A stretch of DNA of 64,000 nucleotides, from contig NZ_QLMI01000006.1 of the NCBI RefSeq assembly GCF_003259835.1, forward strand, positions 149,317 through 213,316, read 5' to 3'. Below the pieces are notes generated by a model, which was given only the letters and a program-made list of their open reading frames with translations, did no database searches and was not told the origin of the DNA. This document shows, piece by piece, positions 8,717-16,301 of the stretch. A program made the position numbers and the translations under genes. Source of the DNA: Flavobacterium aquaticum. Its GTDB lineage: Bacteria; Bacteroidota; Bacteroidia; Flavobacteriales; Flavobacteriaceae. Position 1 is the stretch's first letter, and every line of letters starts with the position of its first letter.

Positions 8717-9805
8717 ATGAAAAATTTATTAAAAATAGGTGCATTAGCAATTTTATTTATTGCAAATGTGTCATGTGAGAATGATGATCAAACAATTATT
8801 AACCCTAGTGGAGGTCCAGAATTATTAACTCCATTAACAGGAAGTTCATATATTTTAAATCGTAGCACCCCATCAGCTGAAGTAACAACTTTAGTTTGGA
8901 ATCACGCTGATTACGGCGTTCAAACTGAAATTAATTATGAAGTTGAATTTTCTTTAGCAGACACAGAATTTGCAGTAATTACTTCAGGTGGTTTAACAAA
9001 TAATCGCTTTATAACTTTTACACACGAATCTCTTAATGCTATTGCTCTTAGTGCTGGGCTAACACCTTACATTGCTGGAGATTTAGACCTAAGAATTAAA
9101 TCGTCTTTAGGAACTAATGAAGATGTTGTTGCTTATTCAAATGTTGTTACTATTACTGTAACTCCATATCCTACAGATCTACCAAAACTTGCCGTAGCTG
9201 GTAATCATCAAGGTTGGAATGCTGGAAACGCTCCTCTAATAGCAGCTTCAGATTTTGGAAGAACTGACTTTGAAGGATATGTTTGGTTAGATGGCGAGTT
9301 TAAATTTGTTGCTCAAAGTGCTGACGGAACATTTAACTTCCCTCCCGCTGGCGGACCTGACTATGGAGATAATGGTGATTTCTCAGGAATCTTAGCTGAA
9401 ACAGGAGAATCAAACTGTACTGCTATAGCTGGTTATTACAGAGTAAGAGCAAATACTGGTGCTATTACAACTCAAAATCCTGATGGAATGACTTACTCAA
9501 CAACTGCAGTTAGCTGGGGAATCATCGGTTCTGCAACTCCTACAGGATGGGATTCTGACACAGATTTAACGTACAATCCAACAACTAAAAAATTAGAAAT
9601 TGCTAGTATCGCATTAGTACCTGGAGCATTCAAATTTAGAGGAAACAATGCTTGGAGTAATGGTTTCGATTTAGGAACGGTTAATGCTGACGGATTCTTA
9701 GTTGACGGTGGTGATTTAACATTCTCAGGAGCGGCAGGAAACTATAAAGTTATTTTAGATTTATCTAATCCTAGAAGATACACTTACGAGTTAATTGCTC
9801 TTTAA
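8717..9805 (+). CDS. SusE-like outer-membrane starch-binding lipoprotein
   Basis: A lipoprotein of 362 residues with lipobox cysteine C20 (IANVSC). The N-terminal 150 residues look like the SusE Ig-like domain (AEVTTLVWNHADYGVQTEINYEVEFS). The remainder holds two modules similar to SusE/SusF carbohydrate-binding domains, each starting with a small-molecule-like strand and rich in Trp and Gly (AGNHQGWNAGNAP near residue 160; GIIGSATPTGWDSDTDL near 265). It probably holds maltodextrin at the cell surface next to SusCD. It is third in the operon. An intrinsic terminator follows directly. Confidence 0.9.
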   Translation: MKNLLKIGALAILFIANVSCENDDQTIINPSGGPELLTPLTGSSYILNRSTPSAEVTTLVWNHADYGVQTEINYEVEFSLADTEFAVITSGGLTNNRFITFTHESLNAIALSAGLTPYIAGDLDLRIKSSLGTNEDVVAYSNVVTITVTPYPTDLPKLAVAGNHQGWNAGNAPLIAASDFGRTDFEGYVWLDGEFKFVAQSADGTFNFPPAGGPDYGDNGDFSGILAETGESNCTAIAGYYRVRANTGAITTQNPDGMTYSTTAVSWGIIGSATPTGWDSDTDLTYNPTTKKLEIASIALVPGAFKFRGNNAWSNGFDLGTVNADGFLVDGGDLTFSGAAGNYKVILDLSNPRRYTYELIAL

Positions 9806-9816
9806 TTCAAATTATA

Positions 9817-9846
9817 AAGGGCTGCCTTTAAGCAGCCCTTTTTTCT
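9817..9846 (+). terminator. intrinsic terminator or attenuator between susE and the amylase gene
   Basis: AAGGGCTGC at 9817-9825 pairs perfectly with GCAGCCCTT at 9832-9840 around a 6-base loop and runs into a T tract. The amylase ATG follows only about 12 bases after the tract, leaving no room for a promoter, so amylase transcription must pass this hairpin. Confidence 0.85.
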
Positions 9847-9855
9847 ATTATAGCT

Positions 9856-12747
9856 ATGAAAAAAATATTATTCACATTATTACTGTCGTTAAGCAATTTA
9901 TTCTTTGCTAATGCACAAGTGACCATTACCCCCAGCAGTTTTAATGTTACGGATCAAATTACCATCACTGTTTCAACTGCAGCTCAAGCATGCAATCTTA
10001 TGGGAACAACTCCAACTAAAGTTTACATGCACGCTGGAATTGGAGACGATAGCAACGCTTTTGGATTCTCAGTGGTAGGAAACTGGGGGCAAGACGACAC
10101 CGTTGGATTAATGACTAATAACGGAAATGGCACATGGAGTATAACTTTAACTCCTAGCACATATTTTGGTTTAAATGGTACACAACAAGCTAATACTACA
10201 AAATTAGGAATGGTTTTTAGAAATGCTAATGGAAGCCAAACTTTAAAACTACCTCCATCTTGTGGTGATTTTATCTTCAATGTAGGTACTTTTCAAGTCA
10301 ACTTAACAGCGCCGACAAATAATAGTGCAACCATTATAAATTCTGGAGGCAATTTAAATATTTCAGCTACAAATACTGGAGGTGTGGCTAGTTATAATTT
10401 GAAAGCAAATGGTGTAAGTATTAATACAAATACTACATCAAGTTATGCGTTTAATCACACAAACATAACAACCAATACAAGTTATGATTTAGAAGTAACT
10501 CTAGGAGCATCAACCATAACAAGAAGATTTTCTGTTATAGTAAACCCTGGAAGTACGTCTCAAGCAATCCCAAACGGACTTGAAAACGGAATTAATTTAA
10601 ATGTTTCAGATAATACTAAAGCTACTTTAGTATTAGAAGCTCCTGGCAAAGACTTTGTTTATTTAGCTGGTAGTTTTAACAACTATACTCCAGATAGCAA
10701 CTATGCAATGAAGAAAGACCCTACTTCAGGGAAATTTTGGTTAGAATTAACTGGACTTACACCAGGTGCAGATAATACTTATCAATATTGGGCAGTTGAT
10801 CAAACTCCAATTACAAATTCACCTTCATTAGTAAAAGCAGCAGATCCATGTTCAAAAATGGTTTTATCTCCATATGATGACCCATGGATTTCAAACAGTA
10901 CTTTCCCAAATTTACCAACTTATCCTACAGGGCAAGAACGTGAAGTAACATGGTTTAAAACAGGGGTTACACCATACAATTGGCAAGTAAACAACTTTAA
11001 CAAACCGGATAAAGATAAATTAGTAGTTTATGAAGTTTTAATTCGCGATTTTGATGCCAATAGAAACTTTCAAAATATTATCGACAGAATTCAATACTTC
11101 AAAAACCTAGGAATCAATGCAATCGAATTAATGCCAGTTATGGAGTTTGAAGGAAATGAAAGTTGGGGTTATAATACGTCTTTTCATATGGCATTAGACA
11201 AATACTATGGAACTCCAGAAAAATTAAAAGAGCTTGTCGATGTCTGCCATCAAAATGGAATTGCAGTGATATTAGATATTGCATTTAATCATGCATTTGG
11301 AAGAAATCCAATGGTTAGAATGTGGATGAACGATCCTGATGGTGATGGATGGGGAAGTCCTGCAAGCGATAATCCTTATTTTAATACTACTGCAAAACAT
11401 AGTTATAGTGTAGGAGAAGATTTTAATCACTCTTCTACTCTAACTAGAAACTATGTAAAACAAACCATCAAACATTGGATAACAGAATACAAAATAGATG
11501 GCTTCCGTTGGGATTTAACAAAAGGATTTACTCAAAATTGTAATTCTGGAGACGATGGTTGTACCAATGCATATCAACAAGACAGAGTGGATGTATTAAA
11601 AGAATACGCAGATTACTCCTGGAGTTTAGACAATGACCATTATGTGATATTTGAACATTTAGGAACTGACAATGAAGAACAACAATGGGCAAATTACAGA
11701 TTAGGAGAAGGAAAAGGAATTATGATGTGGGGTGAAATGTTCACACAATACAAAGAGCTTGCTATGGGATTTTCTACTCAAAATATTTCGAGAATGGGAC
11801 ACACAAGCCGCGGATTTACAGGTAAAAGATTGATAGGTTACCCAGAAAGTCATGACAAAGATCGATTAATGTATGAAGCAATAACCTATGGCAATGGTGG
11901 CGGAACTGCTCCAGTAAACGGAAATCTAACCAATGCATTAGCTAGAATGGGCGCCATAGGCGCTATGAGTATTCTTGTTCCGGGGCCAAAAATGATTTGG
12001 CATTTTGCTGAACTAGGAAACAATCAATCCATTTACACTTGTGCAAATGGAACCGTTAACGACGAAGGTACATTCTATCCTGGTGACTGTAAATTAGACA
12101 CTAAAGAACAAGTGCAATGGACCCAAAATTGGCTAGCAGACACAAGAAGAACAGCCATTTTAAGCGATTGGTCAAAATTAATTAGCCTAAAAACTTCAGA
12201 ACCTGTATTTAGTTCTGATTTTGCAATTAGCCCAGATGGAAGTAACATTCGCCAAAGATTATACGTATATAACAATACTTACCCAACAACTCAGTTGCGA
12301 AATGTAGTAGTTATTGCAAATTTCTCAGTGGGAAATCAAAATATAAACCCAAGTTTCCCAACAGATGTTTACACCTACCCTATGACTTGGTATAATTTAA
12401 TGGATAACACTCCAATAACCATAACAAGTCCAACAGCAACAATTGCTTTAACACCAGGTCAATTTAGAGTATACGGAAACAGACCTTCAACCTTATCTTC
12501 AGATGATTTTGAAGCAAACCAAAATAATATCAATCTTTATCCAAATCCTACTAAAAACAGTTTTGCTCTTACAGCAGATATGGCTAAAGTGGAAATTTAC
12601 AACATAACCGGACAATTGATAAAATCCTTTAATAACATAATTTCAAATCAACAATTAGATATTACAAACTTAGAAGTAGGTATATATCTAATTAAATTAA
12701 CAGATCGTAATGGTACAAGCCAATCAAAAAAATTGATAAAAGAATAA
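9856..12747 (+). CDS. T9SS-secreted GH13 alpha-amylase
   Basis: A 963-residue extracellular or surface amylase. A signal peptide (1-21, ending FANAQ) is followed by an N-terminal binding region and a CBM48/Ig-like module (FVYLAGSFNNYTPDSNY near residue 272). The GH13 barrel starts around residue 388. Conserved regions are DIAFNH (D474, N478, H479), GFRWDLTK (R551 and nucleophile D553), IFEH (acid/base E600) and PESHD (H666, D667), so the catalytic set is intact. The last 75 residues are a type A T9SS sorting domain (NLYPNPTKNSFALTADMAKV ... GIYLIKL). It is last in the susCDE operon, behind a terminator-like hairpin. Exact specificity (starch, glycogen or pullulan) is not readable. Confidence 0.95.
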   Translation: MKKILFTLLLSLSNLFFANAQVTITPSSFNVTDQITITVSTAAQACNLMGTTPTKVYMHAGIGDDSNAFGFSVVGNWGQDDTVGLMTNNGNGTWSITLTPSTYFGLNGTQQANTTKLGMVFRNANGSQTLKLPPSCGDFIFNVGTFQVNLTAPTNNSATIINSGGNLNISATNTGGVASYNLKANGVSINTNTTSSYAFNHTNITTNTSYDLEVTLGASTITRRFSVIVNPGSTSQAIPNGLENGINLNVSDNTKATLVLEAPGKDFVYLAGSFNNYTPDSNYAMKKDPTSGKFWLELTGLTPGADNTYQYWAVDQTPITNSPSLVKAADPCSKMVLSPYDDPWISNSTFPNLPTYPTGQEREVTWFKTGVTPYNWQVNNFNKPDKDKLVVYEVLIRDFDANRNFQNIIDRIQYFKNLGINAIELMPVMEFEGNESWGYNTSFHMALDKYYGTPEKLKELVDVCHQNGIAVILDIAFNHAFGRNPMVRMWMNDPDGDGWGSPASDNPYFNTTAKHSYSVGEDFNHSSTLTRNYVKQTIKHWITEYKIDGFRWDLTKGFTQNCNSGDDGCTNAYQQDRVDVLKEYADYSWSLDNDHYVIFEHLGTDNEEQQWANYRLGEGKGIMMWGEMFTQYKELAMGFSTQNISRMGHTSRGFTGKRLIGYPESHDKDRLMYEAITYGNGGGTAPVNGNLTNALARMGAIGAMSILVPGPKMIWHFAELGNNQSIYTCANGTVNDEGTFYPGDCKLDTKEQVQWTQNWLADTRRTAILSDWSKLISLKTSEPVFSSDFAISPDGSNIRQRLYVYNNTYPTTQLRNVVVIANFSVGNQNINPSFPTDVYTYPMTWYNLMDNTPITITSPTATIALTPGQFRVYGNRPSTLSSDDFEANQNNINLYPNPTKNSFALTADMAKVEIYNITGQLIKSFNNIISNQQLDITNLEVGIYLIKLTDRNGTSQSKKLIKE

Positions 12748-12762
12748 ATTTACAGTTAGTTT

Positions 12763-12796
12763 AAAAAAGCCGTTTGAAATTAAAACGGCTTTTTTT
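12763..12796. terminator. terminator after the amylase gene
   Basis: GCCGTTT at 12769-12775 pairs with AAACGGC at 12783-12789, flanked by an A run and a seven-T run. It ends the maltodextrin operon and works in either direction. Confidence 0.9.
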
Positions 12797-12811
12797 ATGC
12801 TTTTTACTAAA

Positions 12812-12843
12812 TAAAAAAGCCCTAACTTTCGTTAGAGCTTTTT
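12812..12843 (-). terminator. terminator after tRNA-Leu
   Basis: An imperfect stem (GC-C-CTAAC at 12819-12826 with GTTAG-A-GC at 12831-12838, one mismatch, loop TTTC) is flanked by A and T runs. On the minus strand it lies immediately after the tRNA. Confidence 0.75.
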
Positions 12844-12844
12844 G

Positions 12845-12926
12845 TGCGGGTAAAAGGACTCGAACCTTCACACCTTGCGGCACCAGATCCTAAGTCTGGC
12901 GTGTCTACCAATTTCACCATACCCGC
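12845..12926 (-). tRNA. tRNA-Leu (anticodon UAG)
   Basis: The minus strand folds as an 82-base class II tRNA. The acceptor GCGGGTA pairs with TACCCGC, the anticodon stem CCAGA/TCTGG encloses loop CTTAGGA with anticodon TAG (reads CUN leucine codons), the variable arm is long (TGCCGCAAGGTGT), and the T arm is GAAGG/CCTTT with loop TTCGAGT. The CCA end is not encoded (the DNA continues ACA). Confidence 0.97.
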
Positions 12927-12990
12927 GACAATTGGAGTGCAAATATAGATATTCGTATATATAAATCAAACAAAAAAGAAAATAATTTCA

Positions 12991-13935
12991 TTAAAATTGA
13001 TAAACCACTCCTACACCTAGTATTTGCTTCAACTGAATCTTTGGACCTTTAATAACTTGAACTCCATTTTCCTCTTCTTTAGATTTAATATCATCATCAT
13101 AAACAACATGTGTTCCAATATTAGCTTTTACATATTGATTAACAGTCATATCTAACTGCAATTGCCAATCTACATCTATATTACCAAAATTGTTAATATA
13201 ATCGGTATAAAGAGCAATTCTATGCTCAAAATTTATATTTTTATATACTTCTGTTTTCCATTGATTCGTAATTAAAACCCCTGTTTCATTTCTAATATTT
13301 TTACCTTCTCTTACCAAAACCCCAAATTCATCATAAATAGCCTTTTCCACTCCAAAAGCTCCCTGATTAGCCAACCTTTGATCAAAAACCATTGTAGTTT
13401 TTTGTGTTAAAGGAGAAATATAAAGATTCAAATTCAAATCTTTCCTTGAATATTCTGCCCCAACCCCTAAAAACGTATACGCAGGTGCAAATGGTTTAGA
13501 AATTGCTAAATCAGTATTTGGATAAGCATAACCATTGGCAAATTGCGTATTAAAATTAAATTTACCCGCATAATACCAATTAGAAATGGTATCCCTCTTA
13601 TATCCAAAAGTAGAATTAAAAGCAACCTGATCATCTGTTTTTCTAGCTTCTTGACTTTCTTGCTTATTAATTCCGTAGCGAGCAATTAATTCGTTTTTCC
13701 AATTAACATTATTTCTAGTATACGTGCGAATAAATTGTCCTTTTAAAAGTCCAGAAACGGAGTTATTACCTCCAGCATTCCAATTTACAAATGAAATCTG
13801 AGAAATATCTAAACCAACTTTATTTTCTTTTGACCAATAGGAAATGGTGTCTGGTAATTCTGTTCTGATAATTTGACTGTAATTGGTTTGAAAAACAAAA
13901 AATAGAAGTCCAAAAAAGTAGGTTTTTTTCAACAT
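12991..13935 (-). CDS. DUF3078 outer-membrane protein
   Basis: A 314-residue protein with a signal peptide (about 1-20, ending NYSQ) and a body of alternating strands rich in aromatic residues, as in an outer-membrane beta barrel, ending VGVVYQF with a C-terminal aromatic. The segment ISQISFVNWNAGGNNSVSGLLKG near residues 44-66 is the hallmark of the DUF3078 family, common in Bacteroidota and of unknown function. It lies 1 base after dxs and is cotranscribed with it. Whether the dxs linkage is functional is unknown. Confidence 0.85.
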   Translation of the reverse strand: MLKKTYFFGLLFFVFQTNYSQIIRTELPDTISYWSKENKVGLDISQISFVNWNAGGNNSVSGLLKGQFIRTYTRNNVNWKNELIARYGINKQESQEARKTDDQVAFNSTFGYKRDTISNWYYAGKFNFNTQFANGYAYPNTDLAISKPFAPAYTFLGVGAEYSRKDLNLNLYISPLTQKTTMVFDQRLANQGAFGVEKAIYDEFGVLVREGKNIRNETGVLITNQWKTEVYKNINFEHRIALYTDYINNFGNIDVDWQLQLDMTVNQYVKANIGTHVVYDDDIKSKEEENGVQVIKGPKIQLKQILGVGVVYQF

Positions 13936-13936
13936 T

Positions 13937-15706
13937 TTAGAATGTGTTTAATAATTGAATAATGCTTTTAACGTCGATTTTGCAAAGTTGTTGTAACTCA
14001 AAAACTGTTCCATGCTCTATGAATGAATCAGGAATTCCGAGATTTATGATAGATTTATTGAAATTATTTGTTGCAATAATTGCACTAATTTGTTCTCCAA
14101 AGCCTCCTTTAATTACGCCATCTTCGATAGTAATAATGTGCTCGTGAGAATTTATAATTAACTTTAAAGAATCTAAATCTAATGGCTTTATAAAAGGAAA
14201 ATGATAATGCGAAAATAAATTTGAAGTTTCAACTTCTTTTAAGGCTTTTGTGACGTTATTACCAATGGTTCCCGTAGATAAAATCGCAACTTTACTTCCT
14301 TTTTGAAGCGTTACAATTTTACCGATTTCCATTTTCTCAAAAGGTTGCTCCCAATTCACATTTTCAACTCTTCCTCTTGGATAACGAACTGCAATCGGAT
14401 GGTTCAGTCCTTCAGAAGCCGTAAACATTATGTTTCTCAATTCCATTTCGTCTTTTGGAGCGGCAATAATTATATTGGGAATACAATTCAAATACGCAAT
14501 ATCGAAAACGCCATGATGTGTTGCGCCATCTTCACCCACCAAACCTGCTCTATCTAAACAAAAAATAACAGGCAAATTCTGCAAAGCAACATCATGAATT
14601 ACTTGATCGTACGCGCGTTGTAAAAAAGTGGAATAAATATTGCAAAAAACTATCATTCCTTGCGTTGCCATTCCAGCGGATAAAGTAACGGCGTGTTGCT
14701 CAGCTATTCCTACGTCAATTGCACGTTTTGGAAAAGCTTCCATCATATAGGTCATGGAACTTCCTGTTGGCATTGCTGGAGTAATTCCAATGATTTTTTC
14801 ATTTTGCTTTGCTAATTCTACTAATGTATGTCCGAAAACATCTTGAAATTTTGGAGGCAAATGCGATTCGTCATTCGGATGAATTTTGCCAGTTTCAGCA
14901 TCAAATTTTCCTGGCGCGTGATATTTGACTTGATCTTCTTCAGCTAATTGTAATCCTTTGCCTTTGGTAGTTATAACATGCAAGAATTTCGGACCTTTTA
15001 CTGATTTTAATCTTTCTAATTCTAAAATCAATTTTGGTAAATCGTGACCATCTATTGGTCCTGAATAATCAAAATTCAAGGATTTTATAATGTTATTTTG
15101 TTTTGGATTTTTGCCTTCTTTAACGGCTGTCAAATAATCTTTCAAAGCACCAATGCTTGGGTCAATTCCAATGGCATTATCGTTTAAAATAACCAATAAA
15201 TTCGCATCAGTAACTCCAGCATGATTCAAGCCTTCAAATGCCATTCCGCTTGCGATTGAAGCATCTCCAATCACTGCAATGTGTTGTTTTTCAAGTTCAC
15301 CTTTTAATTGCGATGCCAATGCCATTCCTAAAGCAGCCGAAATTGAAGTTGAAGAATGCCCTACACCAAACGTATCATAAACACTTTCACTACGTTTTGG
15401 AAAACCTGAAATTCCGTTTAATTCTCTGTTGGTATGGAAAATGTCGCGTCTTTCGGTTAAGATTTTGTGTCCGTACGCTTGATGACCCACATCCCAAACC
15501 AGTAAATCTTCTGGTGTGTTGAAAACGTAATGAAGCGCAATCGTTAATTCGACAACGCCTAAACTCGCACCCAAATGCCCTTCTTTTTTTGAAACAATAT
15601 CAATGATAAAGTCTCTCAATTCTTTGGCCAATTGAGGTAGTTGATTTTCAGGAAGTTTCCTTAAATCGATAGGCTTGTTAATTTTTGAAAGCAAATTTTC
15701 CATCAC
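13937..15706 (-). CDS. dxs: 1-deoxy-D-xylulose-5-phosphate synthase
   Basis: A thiamine-diphosphate enzyme of 589 residues that condenses pyruvate and glyceraldehyde 3-phosphate to start the MEP isoprenoid pathway. The N-terminal GHLGASLGVVELTIALHYVF motif, the ThDP/Mg site starting GDASIASGMAFEGLNHAG and ending NDN, the transketolase-like histidine stretch HHGVFDIAYL, and the C-terminal domain are all present. It is slightly shorter than the E. coli enzyme (620), as usual in this phylum. Two adjacent ATGs (15706 and 15703) are possible starts. A -7 box lies only 5 bases upstream, implying an almost leaderless mRNA. Confidence 0.96.
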   Translation of the reverse strand: MMENLLSKINKPIDLRKLPENQLPQLAKELRDFIIDIVSKKEGHLGASLGVVELTIALHYVFNTPEDLLVWDVGHQAYGHKILTERRDIFHTNRELNGISGFPKRSESVYDTFGVGHSSTSISAALGMALASQLKGELEKQHIAVIGDASIASGMAFEGLNHAGVTDANLLVILNDNAIGIDPSIGALKDYLTAVKEGKNPKQNNIIKSLNFDYSGPIDGHDLPKLILELERLKSVKGPKFLHVITTKGKGLQLAEEDQVKYHAPGKFDAETGKIHPNDESHLPPKFQDVFGHTLVELAKQNEKIIGITPAMPTGSSMTYMMEAFPKRAIDVGIAEQHAVTLSAGMATQGMIVFCNIYSTFLQRAYDQVIHDVALQNLPVIFCLDRAGLVGEDGATHHGVFDIAYLNCIPNIIIAAPKDEMELRNIMFTASEGLNHPIAVRYPRGRVENVNWEQPFEKMEIGKIVTLQKGSKVAILSTGTIGNNVTKALKEVETSNLFSHYHFPFIKPLDLDSLKLIINSHEHIITIEDGVIKGGFGEQISAIIATNNFNKSIINLGIPDSFIEHGTVFELQQLCKIDVKSIIQLLNTF

Positions 15707-15710
15707 AGCA

Positions 15711-15718
15711 CAAAAGTA
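15711..15718 (-). promoter_or_regulatory. candidate dxs -7 box
   Basis: The minus strand reads TACTTTTG, matching TAnnTTTG, immediately upstream of the dxs start. Transcription would begin at or next to the start codon. No -33 TTG at correct spacing is visible. Confidence 0.4.
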
Positions 15719-15732
15719 AGAATTGGTTGTTG

Positions 15733-15740
15733 TATTTTTG
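15733..15740 (+). promoter_or_regulatory. candidate tadA -7 box
   Basis: TATTTTTG matches TAnnTTTG and ends 5 bases before the tadA ATG, so the transcript would be almost leaderless. It is divergent from the dxs box 14 bases away. Confidence 0.4.
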
Positions 15741-15745
15741 TACTT

Positions 15746-16186
15746 ATGGAGAATATTTTTACCGACGCCTTTTTTATGAAGAAAGCCTTACAAGAAGCCG
15801 AAATTGCTTTTGAAAAAGGTGAAATTCCAGTGGGAGCTGTTATTGTGATAGATAATCGTATCATTGCTCGAACGCATAATTTAACCGAATTACTTCACGA
15901 CGTTACCGCTCATGCCGAAATGCAAGCCATAACCAGTGCTGCAAACTTCATAGGTGGAAAATATTTAAAAGATTGCACATTGTACGTGACTTTAGAACCT
16001 TGCCAAATGTGTGCTGGCGCTTTGTATTGGTCGCAAATTTCTAAAATTGTTTTTGGTGCTTCCGATGAAAATCGTGGTTTTCAAAAAATGGGAACGCAAT
16101 TACACCCGAAAACCCAAGTAATTTCAGGAGTTTTGGAAAAAGAATGTGCTGATTTGATGAAAGCATTTTTTAAAAATAAGCGATAA
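15746..16186 (+). CDS. tadA: tRNA adenosine(34) deaminase
   Basis: A cytidine/deoxycytidylate-deaminase fold enzyme of 146 residues that makes inosine at the wobble position of tRNA-Arg(ACG). The zinc site is complete: HAEMQAI (His ligand and proton-shuttling Glu, near residues 52-58) and PCQMC (two Cys ligands, near 83-87). Length and motif order match TadA rather than riboflavin or guanine deaminases, although guanine deaminase is a relative. It is divergent from dxs, with 39 bases between the starts. Confidence 0.9.
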   Translation: MENIFTDAFFMKKALQEAEIAFEKGEIPVGAVIVIDNRIIARTHNLTELLHDVTAHAEMQAITSAANFIGGKYLKDCTLYVTLEPCQMCAGALYWSQISKIVFGASDENRGFQKMGTQLHPKTQVISGVLEKECADLMKAFFKNKR

Positions 16187-16301
16187 ATTTTTGTAAGGAT
16201 TTTATTCAAAAAATATTTTTATATTTACATAAGAATTTGCACGGTTTTTGTTATTGCTAATTTGAGAACAAAAACAAACTAACTCTCTAATCTCCTTCCA
16301 A

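Noticed and set aside
12841..12930. Attachment site at the tRNA-Leu 3' end
   Set aside because: No direct repeat of the tRNA end and no integrase is present in the window.
14303..14557. Open frame on the plus strand opposite dxs
   Set aside because: It is a shadow of the conserved dxs coding sequence, with no promoter or recognisable protein.
15250..15330. GDA instead of GDG in the ThDP motif of Dxs
   Set aside because: To my knowledge this variant is usual in Bacteroidota enzymes and the rest of the site is intact.
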